Shown here piece by piece: positions 27,399 to 36,127 of a stretch of DNA of 44,596 nucleotides (positions are counted from its first letter, which is position 1; every line of letters begins with the position of its first letter). A program made the translations under genes and the position numbers. This stretch comes from Myxococcales bacterium. Lineage in GTDB: Bacteria > Myxococcota_A > Polyangia > Polyangiales > Polyangiaceae. Below the pieces are notes generated by a model. That model had not been told where the DNA came from and searched no databases. It saw nothing but the letters and a program-made list of their open reading frames with translations. The DNA lies in the NCBI GenBank assembly GCA_947473045.1, contig CANJCO010000040.1:1-44596 (forward strand). Direction: 5' to 3'.

Positions 27399-29696
27399 TC
27401 AGTTCGGCGACATGCGCGAACACCGACCGCCGATGCAGGCGATGCCTGCGCCCGAGCCGCAGCAGTCGGCGTCGGTCGTGCAGTTCTCGAACTCTTCTGC
27501 GCAGCCCGGCGGCTGGTCGGTGCATACGAGCCCGCCGCCGTCGCCGGCCTGCCTGCAGAAGCCGTTGCAGCACTCGTCGCCGGTTTGGCAGCTGTTGCCG
27601 TTGGGCTGGCAGGGGTCGACTACCCAGAAGCCGCGCATGTTGCCTGCGTCGAGCTCCTGCCCGGGAAGGTAGAAGGCGGGATGGGAGGGATCCTGCCCAG
27701 GCTTGGGATTCACGTCGATGGCCGCGACCCAGAGCTTCTTGGCGATGGGATAGGTGCCGTCGCCGTTGTCGTAGGGCGCCCCGGTCGCGATGTTGCCGTA
27801 CATGCGCCGGGCGGTGAAAACGACCCAGTAGTAGCCGCCCGAGGCCACCGGGTTGACGGTGGGCTCGTAGTTGAGCTTGGCGTCGCTCGGGTGGTCGACG
27901 TTCGACGGAACGTAAGGGACGTTGCCCGAGGTCAGCCCGTTGAGCGCGTTCATGCGCACGGGGGTGTTCGGTGCGGTCGTGCCGGTGTACCAGAGCTCTG
28001 CTTGCGCCCCGAACCAGGTCGAGATTTCGCAGTCTACTTTGCACGAGCCCGGCGTGACCGTGTTGTGGAACACGAGGCCCTTGGCGTCGGGCGTAAACGT
28101 CGGCCATGCGGGAAAACGCGCCGAGTCGCGGTAGAGCTCGCGCAGCTTGGAGAAGTGGTAGGGGGGCGCGCCGCAGGTGATGCCGTTACCCTGGCCGCAG
28201 TCGAAGTCCATCATCGCGAGCGAGTGACCCGCGCCCGCCGTTACGTTGCCGGCGCCGGGGCCCTCCCAGAAGTTGAACGCGACCGCTTTGCCGCTCGTCG
28301 AAAAGGTCGGCGTGACGGCGGCCGTGACGACGCCTTCGATGCCGGTTGAGCTGATTTTGCTGCCGTCGGGGCGCCCGTAAAGCGCCGCTGCGAGCTTGTT
28401 GTTTTCGCGGGCGTGCTTCGAGTTGACGAGCGCGAAGGTGCCGTCGGGATAGACTCCCGACCACAGGAACTTGCGGTCGTTGCTCGAACCGTCGGGCGCA
28501 GTGCCCGCGTAGTCGGCGATTTGCTTGCCGCCCTTGGTCATATCAAACGATGCGTTGGGAGCGTAGTAGATGGCATTGTCGACGAGCGACGACGATATCT
28601 GCGTAAATAGCGTTGATCCGTTCGCCGAAACTTCGTGGCAAACATGGCATTTGCCCTGTTGCGACGGCAGCGCGAGCGTCGGCGAGAAGGCGCCCGGCTT
28701 GATCGCCAGCACTGCGCCGGTGGTGGCGCCGTTGGCGTTGAGCTTCGAGTTGTACGAGTTGTAATAGACAGTGCCCTTGAGCGTGCCGGGAGCGACGCCG
28801 TAGCTCTCTGAAATCGGGCCCACCAGCTTCGAGCCGTCGTAGGCATACACGTCGACCTTCATCGGATCGCCGCCGTTGCCGTAAAGGGCCTTTGACCACG
28901 CGTACGGATCGACGGGCTGGTTGACGAGCGCGGTGCCTCCGTAGAAGCCATCGAACTTGAAATTGGCCTGTTCGACGTGCACGCGCACTGCCGTGATGGC
29001 GAGCGAAGTTTGCCATTGGAGCAGCGGCGGCAGCACGCCGCGCGGCCACACCGTTTTATCGTACGGATACAAAAAGCCGAGCTGCTGCGCGTTCGCCGGA
29101 GGCGTTGCCGCGCCGAGCAGCTTGTTCTTCGTGGTGGCCGATACAGCCTTGCCGGGGCCTGCGCCGCCGACGCCGCCGTAGCCGCCCGCGCCGTTGCCGC
29201 CGTTGTAGTTCTTGGGCGGGCCATTTTGCGTGATGGCGACGCGAACGGTGAGCGTGGTTGAGGCTGTCTTGCCGCCGAAGCTCGCCGTTACGGTGCCCTT
29301 GCCGCTCGATGCGCCGCTCGCAGTAAACACGCCGCTGGCGGCCACCAGATTGCCGAGCTCGCCGCGGTCGAGCGTAAAGCTGGCCGCGATGCCGACGTTG
29401 TTGGCGTTTTGCGCCGTAAACGTGATCGGCCCCGTCGTGATGACGCCGTCGTCGATGGCTACGTCGACGGTGGGGTTCGCCGGGAAGATCGCGATGTCGC
29501 CTTGCGCGATGCCGCCGTCGCCGTTAAACGCCGCGTCCGGTTCGTAAGTATACGCGTCGGAAGCGTCGGGTTCGGGCGGGAAAGCCGCGGCCGGAAGCCC
29601 TTCGTCGGCGCACGCCTGCACCAGCAGCGCAGCGGAGACGAGTGAGGCAGCAAGCACGGACCAGGTCGCGACACGTCGGGAAATCAAGTTAGGCAT
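27399..29696 (-). CDS. Large lipoprotein with one CxxCH haem motif and TolB-like repeats
   Basis: 765 residues. Signal peptide with lipobox (L-V-Q-A-C), then an Asp/Pro/Tyr-rich linker and an Ig-like domain (about 65-150). A Gly-rich hinge leads into a large beta-rich region with WD/PD40-like strands (P-T-F-S-T-S-G-K-A-V-A-F, P-T-F-T-P-D-A-K-G-L-V-F). A single C-H-V-C-H at residues 350-354 fits covalent haem c binding. The last 75 residues carry a doubled Cys-rich module (C-Q-T-G-D-E-C-C-N-G-F-C and C-T-T-D-A-D-C-C-G-S) of dickkopf/knottin style. It should lie on the periplasmic or outer surface. GGAG seven bases upstream supports ATG 29696. Family membership as a whole is not known to me; redox or surface-binding roles are both possible. 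Confidence 0.8.
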   Translation of the reverse strand: MPNLISRRVATWSVLAASLVSAALLVQACADEGLPAAAFPPEPDASDAYTYEPDAAFNGDGGIAQGDIAIFPANPTVDVAIDDGVITTGPITFTAQNANNVGIAASFTLDRGELGNLVAASGVFTASGASSGKGTVTASFGGKTASTTLTVRVAITQNGPPKNYNGGNGAGGYGGVGGAGPGKAVSATTKNKLLGAATPPANAQQLGFLYPYDKTVWPRGVLPPLLQWQTSLAITAVRVHVEQANFKFDGFYGGTALVNQPVDPYAWSKALYGNGGDPMKVDVYAYDGSKLVGPISESYGVAPGTLKGTVYYNSYNSKLNANGATTGAVLAIKPGAFSPTLALPSQQGKCHVCHEVSANGSTLFTQISSSLVDNAIYYAPNASFDMTKGGKQIADYAGTAPDGSSNDRKFLWSGVYPDGTFALVNSKHARENNKLAAALYGRPDGSKISSTGIEGVVTAAVTPTFSTSGKAVAFNFWEGPGAGNVTAGAGHSLAMMDFDCGQGNGITCGAPPYHFSKLRELYRDSARFPAWPTFTPDAKGLVFHNTVTPGSCKVDCEISTWFGAQAELWYTGTTAPNTPVRMNALNGLTSGNVPYVPSNVDHPSDAKLNYEPTVNPVASGGYYWVVFTARRMYGNIATGAPYDNGDGTYPIAKKLWVAAIDVNPKPGQDPSHPAFYLPGQELDAGNMRGFWVVDPCQPNGNSCQTGDECCNGFCRQAGDGGGLVCTDQPPGCAEEFENCTTDADCCGSGAGIACIGGRCSRMSPN

Positions 29697-29774
29697 GGCG
29701 GGCTCCGCGACAGAAAGTCGCGTTTACAATGTATCCTGACTCGTGCGGGCGCGCTCAGCTTCTTGCGCGGTTGG

Positions 29775-30704
29775 CTACTGAAGCGTCGCCGCGGCGCTGG
29801 CGGTGCCGGTCGCGGTCTTCGACAGCGTGAGCAGGTTCAGCCGAACGGCCCATCCGCTGACGACGGCTTCGGCCGCGTTCGACGCGGTGATCGCGATCGA
29901 CGCCGACGTCGACTGCGACGGCAGGCCACCCATGACGCTCGCGGGCACCGATCCGCTCCCTGCTGATGCAGGGAAGATGCATGCAATCGAGGTCGAGGTC
30001 GTCGCTGTGACGCCGCTGATAGTCGCCGTGACTTGCCCGGCCCCGCCGCCGGTCCATGCGATCGCGAGCGGCTGCGTGCGGCTGAGCGTGAGCTTGCCGC
30101 CCGCTGCCGGAAACAACGGGCTGGTCACCGTGACGTAGTTCGGCGCGGCCGCCTTGAGGTCGAACGCGGGCACGTCGCCGCCGACCGATTTTGCCTCGAT
30201 CATCTCGCCACCGAGCCACAGCTTCTGCTGCGCGCTCACCGGCACGTAGTCCGCGCCGGAGGCAATGACCTGCACCGGGCGGGAGCCTCCTGTGATGTTG
30301 ATCGTGCCTCCGCTGGCAGGCTTCGGCGCTCCGGCATCGCCTCCGCTCGCCAGCGGACACTGAATCGTGGTGCACGCGCCCGTCGTGCTGGTCGTGCACG
30401 CGCCACCCGAAGCGCCGTACGCGCTGTAAAACCCCGCAGACGCGCTCATGCCCTGAATGGGTGTATTCTGCACAGTATAGTCGTAGCTCGTGAGGTATAC
30501 GCCGCCGCCGCGCGAGGGTGCGCCCGCGCTGGCGTCGCCGTTGCCCGAGCCAGCGTCGCTCGTGGTGCCGCCGTCGCTCGTGGTGCCGCCGTCGCTCGTG
30601 GTGCCGCCGTCGCCCGTGGTGCCGCCGAACGGCACGGGAGTCGCGCTGCCACAGGCGGCTGCGGTCATCACAAAAGTAGCGGTCGCGAGCTTGAACATGC
30701 GCAT
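29775..30704 (-). CDS. Asp/Gly/Thr-repeat lipoprotein of unknown function
   Basis: 309 residues starting at ATG 30704, which has GGAGG at five-base spacing. A short signal peptide ends in A-A-A-C (lipobox). Four copies of G-G-T-T-S-D-like hexapeptides form the linker (30555-30626). The mature part is beta-rich, with two Cys pairs in a loop (G-A-C-T-T-S-T-T-G-A-C-T-T-I-Q-C-P), and a C-terminal stretch of short Thr/Ser/Ala/Val strands. No family recognised. It is upstream of, and on the same strand as, the CxxCH lipoprotein with a 78-base gap, so one transcript is possible. Confidence 0.72.
   Translation of the reverse strand: MRMFKLATATFVMTAAACGSATPVPFGGTTGDGGTTSDGGTTSDGGTTSDAGSGNGDASAGAPSRGGGVYLTSYDYTVQNTPIQGMSASAGFYSAYGASGGACTTSTTGACTTIQCPLASGGDAGAPKPASGGTINITGGSRPVQVIASGADYVPVSAQQKLWLGGEMIEAKSVGGDVPAFDLKAAAPNYVTVTSPLFPAAGGKLTLSRTQPLAIAWTGGGAGQVTATISGVTATTSTSIACIFPASAGSGSVPASVMGGLPSQSTSASIAITASNAAEAVVSGWAVRLNLLTLSKTATGTASAAATLQ
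30555..30626 (-). repeat. Four tandem 18-base units in a lipoprotein linker
   Basis: Units begin at 30555, 30573, 30591 and 30609; the first three are identical and the fourth differs at one base. Each codes six residues of the Gly/Thr/Ser/Asp linker, so copy-number change keeps the frame. Confidence 0.9.
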
Positions 30705-30826
30705 GGGAGCCTCCGGGCTTAAGAGGACCGCGACGATACCATGGCCGGCGAGCGGGCCGGTCGGCGAGGGCGATTGGCCCCGCAAGAAGATCACACCGGC
30801 GGGCGCGTCTGCTGCATCGTAGGCGC

Positions 30827-32023
30827 ATGCCCTGGTGGTTTCGCTACTTGACGCTCTGCTGCTTTTTGCTCGTGGTGACCGGCGCGTCGCTCGCACGCGC
30901 GCGGCAGTTTGCGACCTTCGCCGGCGTGATCGTCGGAATTCACTCGCTCATCGCGCTCGAGCTCGCGCCGGTGTTCGCGCGCGTAGCGCCGCTGTTTGTC
31001 GCGCTGCACGTCGCCGTCTACGTGAACTTTCTCATGCTCACGCGGCCCCGCATGCGACCGCTGCCGTTTCGCCTGCTGATCAGCTGGCCGGGCGCGTTCT
31101 TCTGGGCGGGCACGCTGCTCGCGCTGCCGCTGGCGATCGCGCGCGTGGTCGGTATCGAGCCCGGGTGGTTCATCGCCCTTCCGTACGCGCTCGCCGCAGT
31201 TGGCTTCGTTCAGTCGCTGCGCGCCGGCGCGGAGGAGATCGATCTGGTCGTGGGGGATCATCCCGCAAGCGCGCCGCTTCCGCTGCCGCATCCACGCGGC
31301 GAGCAGCGAGAGGCGCGGCCGCTGCGCATCGTGCAGATCTCCGATCCGCACCTGGGCCCGTTCATGTCGGTGCGCAGGCTCAGGCAAATCGCGCACAACG
31401 CCGTGGCGAGCAAACCGGACCTCGTGCTGCTCACCGGTGACTTTCTCACCATGGAGTCGCAGAGCGATCCCGAGCTGCTGCGCGTCGCCTTCGAGCCGCT
31501 CGCCGCGATGAAGGGCCGCGTGCTCGCCTGCCACGGCAATCACGATCACGAGGCCCCCGAGACTGTGCGAACTGCGCTCGAGGCGAACGGCATCGCGCTG
31601 CTCGTCGACGACGCAACCGTGGTCGAGACAGGCGCTGGGAGGGTGCACGTGGTGGGTATGGACTTCTCATGGCGCGATCGCGCCGAGAAGATGAAGCGTG
31701 TGTGTGACTCCCATCCGCGCCTCCCAGACACCACACGCATCGTGATGCTCCACGATCCCGGCGCCTTCAAACACCTGCCCGAAGGCGAGGCCGATCTCGT
31801 GCTGTCGGGACACACGCACGGCGGACAGGTCGGGCTCCTGAGCCTCGGGCTGTCGTGGACGTTTTTGCGCCTCTTCGGGATCACCATTCCCGACCACGGC
31901 TTTTGGGCGCGCGGCCGTGACCGCATGTACGTGCACCGCGGCACGGGGCACTACGGGTTCCCGCTGCGGATCGGCGTGCCGTCGGAGGAGAGCGTGCTGT
32001 CGGTGCACCGGGCGCGGGCGTAG
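30827..32023 (+). CDS. Membrane-bound calcineurin-like metallophosphoesterase
   Basis: 398 residues. Four or five hydrophobic helices fill about 1-130; the rest is a metallophosphoesterase domain with all metal and phosphate motifs: D-P-H-L-G, G-D-F, G-N-H-D-H, L-H-D-P and G-H-T-H-G-G-Q. The set-up resembles YkuE/YaeI-type enzymes, which act on lipid A precursors or other phosphodiesters at the membrane. The real substrate cannot be seen. ATG 30827 lies 122 bases from the divergent lipoprotein. A hairpin (32068-32084) separates it from the convergent gene at 32099. Confidence 0.88.
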   Translation: MPWWFRYLTLCCFLLVVTGASLARARQFATFAGVIVGIHSLIALELAPVFARVAPLFVALHVAVYVNFLMLTRPRMRPLPFRLLISWPGAFFWAGTLLALPLAIARVVGIEPGWFIALPYALAAVGFVQSLRAGAEEIDLVVGDHPASAPLPLPHPRGEQREARPLRIVQISDPHLGPFMSVRRLRQIAHNAVASKPDLVLLTGDFLTMESQSDPELLRVAFEPLAAMKGRVLACHGNHDHEAPETVRTALEANGIALLVDDATVVETGAGRVHVVGMDFSWRDRAEKMKRVCDSHPRLPDTTRIVMLHDPGAFKHLPEGEADLVLSGHTHGGQVGLLSLGLSWTFLRLFGITIPDHGFWARGRDRMYVHRGTGHYGFPLRIGVPSEESVLSVHRARA

Positions 32024-32067
32024 CGGGGAGGGGACCCGCGGCCCGCCGCGCTCCGCTTCGCCTGCCA

Positions 32068-32084
32068 CGCGGAAGGCTTCCGCG
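32068..32084. terminator. Hairpin between convergent genes
   Basis: A perfect seven-base-pair stem CGCGGAA/TTCCGCG with loop GGC sits between the stops at 32023 and 32099. There is no T-run on either side, so it is only a possible bidirectional or Rho-assisted end. Confidence 0.3.
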
Positions 32085-32098
32085 CCGAGACTCCGGCC

Positions 32099-32788
32099 CT
32101 ATCGCGCCATAAAGATAACGTGCTGAATGCGCCCGCCAACCCGGCTCGCGACGCGCAGCACTTCGACTTCGAAGCCGTGACTTTCGAGCTTTCGCACATA
32201 GCGCGCGCTCGGACCGCACGACCAGACGGCCAGAATGCCGCCCGGACGAAGCGCTGCCCGGCACGTGCGCACGCCGATGTCGCCGTACAGGCGCTGGTTC
32301 TTCGCTTCGGCGAGGGCCTGCGGGCCGTTGTCGACGTCGAGCAAAATGATGTCGAAGGCCCCCGGGGACCGCTTCAACGTCTCGAACACGTCGCCCACGA
32401 CGACGTTGCAGCGCGGATCGTCCATCGGATGATCGTTGAAGTGACCGAGGTATTCGCGGTTCCAGCCCACAAGCTCGGGAACGAGCTCGGCGACAGTGAC
32501 CTGGGCGTCTTCGCTCGCCAAATCGAGCACGGCGCGCAGCGTATATCCGAGGCCCAGCCCGCCCACGAGCACGGTGCTCGGGTCGGGGAAGCGCTCGAAC
32601 GCGCGCTCGGCCATGACCTCTTCGGAGTTGTGCACCCGATTCGACATCAAAATACGTTCGCCGACGCGAATCACCCAGTCGTCGGCGAAGCGCCCGAGAA
32701 CAAATTCGCCCGCGCCGCCCTGCACACGCGCCGTCGCAACCACGTCCCAATCGAGGATCGAGTACGGCTCCAAAGCTTCAACAGTCAT
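32099..32788 (-). CDS. Spermidine synthase-like methyltransferase-fold protein
   Basis: 229 residues with the spermidine/spermine synthase fold: V-L-V-G-G-L-G-L-G-Y-T-L (SAM/dcSAM-binding loop), V-A-E-L-V-P-E-L-V-G-W-N at strand 2, and V-V-V-G-D-V-F followed by D-I-I-L-L-D-V-D-N-G-P-Q. True spermidine synthases have the gatekeeper motif D-x-x-x-P with aspartates placed differently, and the usual N-terminal beta-domain is short here, so the substrate may differ. ATG 32788 begins the protein; further in-frame codons upstream run through the intergenic DNA. It is the last ordinary gene before the defence island and reads away from it. Confidence 0.8.
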   Translation of the reverse strand: MTVEALEPYSILDWDVVATARVQGGAGEFVLGRFADDWVIRVGERILMSNRVHNSEEVMAERAFERFPDPSTVLVGGLGLGYTLRAVLDLASEDAQVTVAELVPELVGWNREYLGHFNDHPMDDPRCNVVVGDVFETLKRSPGAFDIILLDVDNGPQALAEAKNQRLYGDIGVRTCRAALRPGGILAVWSCGPSARYVRKLESHGFEVEVLRVASRVGGRIQHVIFMAR

Positions 32789-32958
32789 AAACGGCGGGAC
32801 GATAGCCCGCGGGAGCGCCCCGGGTCCACCCCGCCAACCGCCGGCGCGCATTTGCCCGCCGCGCCCCGAAGGCGGCTCGCGCGCGTGCCCATCGTCGCGC
32901 GCGGCGCGAAAGCCCCGAAATCGGGCGTCATTTGGGCAGCGAGAGCCGGCGGCGACGG

Positions 32959-32978
32959 GAATTCGGATCTCCGAATTC
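32959..32978. repeat. Palindrome at left island edge
   Basis: Nine-base arms GAATTCGGA and TCCGAATTC with two bases between. A close copy, eight-base arms with the same core, lies at 44259-44276 beyond the last island gene. The DNA facing the island is also partly alike in inverted order: gggcga, then gcgctgcg, then ggcggcc or cggccgc. Confidence 0.7.
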
Positions 32979-33077
32979 GGGCGATCGTCGCGCCGCGGCT
33001 CGACCGCGCTGCGGGGGGTGGCGGCCACAAGGAATTTCCGTCCGTTGCCGCGCGAAATCGAAGTGGCGTCCGGGCAC

Positions 33078-33105
33078 TTGACGTTTGTTTAGTTCGGGGT
33101 ATTGC
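33078..33105 (+). promoter_or_regulatory. Candidate promoter of the restriction-modification genes
   Basis: TTGACG (33078-33083), 16-base spacer, TATTGC (33100-33105). It would start transcription near 33112, leaving almost no leader before the GTG at 33116, or a 28-base leader before the ATG at 33140. Confidence 0.35.
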
Positions 33106-33115
33106 TCCGGATGCC

Positions 33116-33742
33116 GTGGCCCTGTCCCGCTCCGAGAACATGGCTCGCATTCGGTCGGCGAACACGAAGCCCGAGCTGCTCCTCCGAAGGGCGATTCATG
33201 CAGCAGGCGTGCGTTACCGTCTCCAGTTTCCGACGCCGGGTGGCAGGGCCGACCTCGCGATCTCCACCCGCAAGTTCGCCCTCTTCGTTGACGGATGTTT
33301 TTGGCACGGATGTCCCGAGCATTACGTGCGTCCAAGAACCAACGCAGCGTTCTGGAACGCCCGCCTTCGCCAGAACGTCGATCGTGACCGTCGTCAAACG
33401 CTGGCGCTCGAAGAGCGCGGTTGGTGCTGTTTTCGTGTGTGGGAGCACGAACTCAGCGAGGATCTCCATCGCGTCGTACGCGCGGTGATCGCCTGCTTGC
33501 ACGGGGAACCTTCGGCTAAGTCAAATCGCCGCGTGGTGTTCGTCGCTCCCCTGGATGAGCAAAGCAACACCGAGACGTGGTCCTTCGAGGATCTTCGCGA
33601 TTCCGCGCGCAAAGAGACGCTCGTCCGTGAACGCAGCACCCGAAAAGTCGGCCGGATCGGGTCGCTGCGGGATGACCAAACAACAGGATCGCATGTCAGG
33701 GGGAAACTGCATGATAGAAACAGCACCGATGGCACGTCGTAA
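33116..33742 (+). CDS. vsr: Very short patch repair endonuclease (Vsr)
   Basis: Nicks next to T:G mismatches left when 5-methylcytosine deaminates, protecting the sites of a neighbouring C5 methyltransferase. Family signs: [17 protein letters not shown] at the start, the metal-binding Asp in [20 protein letters not shown] with catalytic His and zinc ligands, and [12 protein letters not shown], where a usual Cys ligand is His. GTG 33116 keeps the conserved R-S-E-N-M lead; ATG 33140 would start inside it. At 208 residues it is about 60 longer than usual: the end, after A-C-L-H-G, is a polar tail that runs 32 bases into the methyltransferase gene. Confidence 0.88.
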   Translation: MALSRSENMARIRSANTKPELLLRRAIHAAGVRYRLQFPTPGGRADLAISTRKFALFVDGCFWHGCPEHYVRPRTNAAFWNARLRQNVDRDRRQTLALEERGWCCFRVWEHELSEDLHRVVRAVIACLHGEPSAKSNRRVVFVAPLDEQSNTETWSFEDLRDSARKETLVRERSTRKVGRIGSLRDDQTTGSHVRGKLHDRNSTDGTS

Positions 33743-34763
33743 GCGCAACAGTCCGACTTTCATCGACTTGTTCGCGGGAATTGGCGGTTTTCGCTGGGCG
33801 CTCGAGCGCGCCCTGGGCGCGACGTGCGTGTTTGCGTCCGAGTGGGACAAGTTCGCTCAAGACACGTATGAGGCCAATTTCGGCCATCGTCCCGACGGCG
33901 ATATCACGGCCATCGATCCTGTCGACATACCCGCGCACGATATTTTGACCGCAGGATTTCCCTGTCAGCCTTTTTCGATCGCGGGTGTGTCGAAAGCCAA
34001 CGCGCTCGGTCGACAACACGGATTTGCGCACGCGACCCAGGGCACGCTGTTCTTCAACGTCGCAAAAATCATCGAAGCAAGGCGTCCGCGCGCGTTCATT
34101 CTCGAAAACGTCAAAAACCTCAAGTCGCACGACAAAGGTCGCACGTTTACGGTGATTACCGAGACTCTGCGAGAACTTGGGTATTACTTTGATTCCAAGG
34201 TCATCGATGCTCGGCACTGGGTGCCGCAGCACCGCGAGCGAATCTTCATCGCCGGGTTCCGTGACGAAAACGATTTTGCGCGCTTCGATTGGCCCGTTGC
34301 GCCCGAGAAGGGGCCCGTGTTCCGCTCGATTCTCGAAAAGAAGGTCGACCCAAAATACACCCTGACCGATGGCCTTTGGGCGTACCTCCAGGCCTATGCC
34401 GCGAAGCACAAGGCGGCAGGTAACGGTTTTGGCTTTGGTCTCACCAATCTCGATGGCGTTTCCCGCACACTGAGCGCCCGCTACTACAAAGACGGTTCCG
34501 AAGTGCTGATACCTCAGCGTGCGCCAAAGAACCCGCGGCGCCTCAGTCCTCGCGAGTGCGCCCGACTCATGGGATACCCCGCCGAAATGAACATCGTCTG
34601 CAGCGACACGCGGGCGTACAAGCAGTTCGGCAACTCGGTGGCTGTTCCCGTGGTGACTGCCGTGTGCCAGCAGGTTCTCGGGGCCTTCGATACGCGACGC
34701 GCGCCTGTGCAACGAAACGGATCCGAGCAACTCAGGCTTTTCCACGCGCCCCGCGTTGCGTGA
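33711..34763 (+). CDS. DNA (cytosine-5)-methyltransferase
   Basis: 350 residues. C5-methyltransferase motifs in order: [20 protein letters not shown] with catalytic Cys85, [23 protein letters not shown], and [17 protein letters not shown] and [13 protein letters not shown]. The target-recognition stretch is short, as in Dcm-type enzymes of the CCWGG/CCSGG group, which fits the MvaI/BcnI-type partner; the exact site is not readable. ATG 33711 follows an AGGGGG; a second ATG is at 33729. It overlaps vsr by 32 bases and is followed after 56 bases by the restriction gene. Confidence 0.94.
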   Translation: MIETAPMARRKRNSPTFIDLFAGIGGFRWALERALGATCVFASEWDKFAQDTYEANFGHRPDGDITAIDPVDIPAHDILTAGFPCQPFSIAGVSKANALGRQHGFAHATQGTLFFNVAKIIEARRPRAFILENVKNLKSHDKGRTFTVITETLRELGYYFDSKVIDARHWVPQHRERIFIAGFRDENDFARFDWPVAPEKGPVFRSILEKKVDPKYTLTDGLWAYLQAYAAKHKAAGNGFGFGLTNLDGVSRTLSARYYKDGSEVLIPQRAPKNPRRLSPRECARLMGYPAEMNIVCSDTRAYKQFGNSVAVPVVTAVCQQVLGAFDTRRAPVQRNGSEQLRLFHAPRVA

Positions 34764-34819
34764 TTCAGCGCGCGGAGAGAGCGGCTTGCAGCGCGCTACG
34801 GCTCCGGTACCGTCTCGTC

Positions 34820-36127
34820 ATGGCTCTCGACGATGTCTTGAAGCAGCTCGCGCGCGCGGGCGCTCAAACGGTCTACGGAAAAGCGCTCGCGCCCAACGAC
34901 AACTCCAAGAATCAGGTTTATCTCGGCGGTTCCCTCGCAGCGGTGAACCTTCTGCCCGTTCGCGAAATCATCGCGGACGCTGAGTCTCCAAAACGCCTCA
35001 AGGCGCCCGTATCGTTCTCGTGGCTGACGCCTACAGGGCTGGACCCAGCGCCTCATGCACAACTAATCCTGTATCCAGATTACCCGGAAGTGAGGTTGTC
35101 GGGCTTTCTTCGCGGATGCACCCGCGCCCCGAACACCGTCATGGCCTCACGGGAGCCGGGTCGCGTGCTGCTCATCGGCGTCACTGCCGAGCGCACGATC
35201 GTCGCGATCGCCCTCGAATCAGAGGCCGCCGCGGCGGTCGAATTCATCGCAAAGGCCGCCACCTTCAAGACGTGGGGGGTTCTCGCTGAGCTCCCATTGC
35301 CAACAAGCATTTCGCTCTACGACGCCTCGCCGCTTTTAAGAAAACTCCACGGCATCCACACCAAGGGATGGATTCGCTCATGGAGCCTCGGCCCATTTGG
35401 TGAACGCAATCCGTGCGAGAGCGTGCAATGTGGCGGCTATACGCTTGAGGCCGAGTTGGGCATCGCAAAAAATGCGCGCTCTGAGCCTGATTTTCTGGGC
35501 TGGGAGATCAAGAGCTTCAAGGTAAAATCGACTGAAGCGGCACTGCTAAAAGGAAACGCCATCACCCTGATGACCCCCGAGCCCACGGGCGCTTTGTACT
35601 ACGACGACTTCGCCCAGTTCTGGTCACGCTACAGCTATCCCGACAAATCGAAGAAAGAGGGGCGGGAGGGCCGACGCAACTTCGGGGGCATCTACAAGTG
35701 CGGGGCGAGGCCGAACGCCACGACTGACTTGACGCTCACACTCGGCGACTACAACGCGGCAAAACAGACGTTCAACGCTGGCGGCGCCTTGAGCCTCGTC
35801 GACTCGAGCGGTCGCGTCGCTGCCTCCTGGGGCTTCGCAGGCCTGCTCGAAAAGTGGAGCCGCAAACACGCCCTCGCTGCGTTCGTGCCCGTCGAAGAGC
35901 ACCGCGATCAGCCCAGGCGATATCGCTACGATGCGCGCGTCGCGCTGGCGCGCGGCACGGACTTCACGCGCTTTCTGCAGGCGGTTAGCAAAGGAAAAGT
36001 TTACCTCGACCCTGCGGTGAAGTTTGAAGACGGTAAGTACAAGAAGCGAAATCAGTTCCGCGTCGCCTTCAAGGATCTCGCGTCGCTCTATTACGACTTC
36101 CGCGAAGAGCGGGTGATCGATCCGTGA
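34820..36127 (+). CDS. MvaI/BcnI family type II restriction endonuclease
   Basis: 435 residues. The catalytic core shows D224-F-L-G-W-E229-I-K231, exactly the D-x4-E-x-K spacing known for MvaI and BcnI, after an E-A-E-L-G-I-A-K-N lead. Those enzymes cut CCWGG or CCSGG as monomers. About 165 residues precede the nuclease domain here and form an N-terminal domain, absent from the short MvaI, whose function I cannot name. ATG 34820 was chosen because upstream in-frame codons overlap the methyltransferase gene. Cognate methylation by the enzyme at 33711 is inferred from position. The gene ends an apparent three-gene transcription unit. Confidence 0.9.
   Translation: MALDDVLKQLARAGAQTVYGKALAPNDNSKNQVYLGGSLAAVNLLPVREIIADAESPKRLKAPVSFSWLTPTGLDPAPHAQLILYPDYPEVRLSGFLRGCTRAPNTVMASREPGRVLLIGVTAERTIVAIALESEAAAAVEFIAKAATFKTWGVLAELPLPTSISLYDASPLLRKLHGIHTKGWIRSWSLGPFGERNPCESVQCGGYTLEAELGIAKNARSEPDFLGWEIKSFKVKSTEAALLKGNAITLMTPEPTGALYYDDFAQFWSRYSYPDKSKKEGREGRRNFGGIYKCGARPNATTDLTLTLGDYNAAKQTFNAGGALSLVDSSGRVAASWGFAGLLEKWSRKHALAAFVPVEEHRDQPRRYRYDARVALARGTDFTRFLQAVSKGKVYLDPAVKFEDGKYKKRNQFRVAFKDLASLYYDFREERVIDP

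Larger units (their letters stand above)
32789..33115. other. Intergenic region at left edge of the defence island
   Basis: 327 bases with no believable gene. It carries a short stem CCCGA-AA-TCGGG (32914-32925), the palindrome at 32959-32978 and a candidate promoter at 33078. Base composition changes from very GC-rich (left) to moderately AT-rich just before vsr. Confidence 0.7.

Noticed and set aside
30555-30626. CRISPR-like repeats
   Set aside because: The units are adjacent 18-mers without spacers, inside a coding linker.
32120-33115. Extended N-terminus for Vsr running through the spermidine-synthase-like gene
   Set aside because: It is antisense to a gene with clear dcSAM/SAM-fold motifs and adds residues no Vsr protein has.
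34556-34819. Longer N-terminus for the MvaI/BcnI enzyme
   Set aside because: It would overlap the last motifs of the methyltransferase in another frame and reads as Arg-rich noise.
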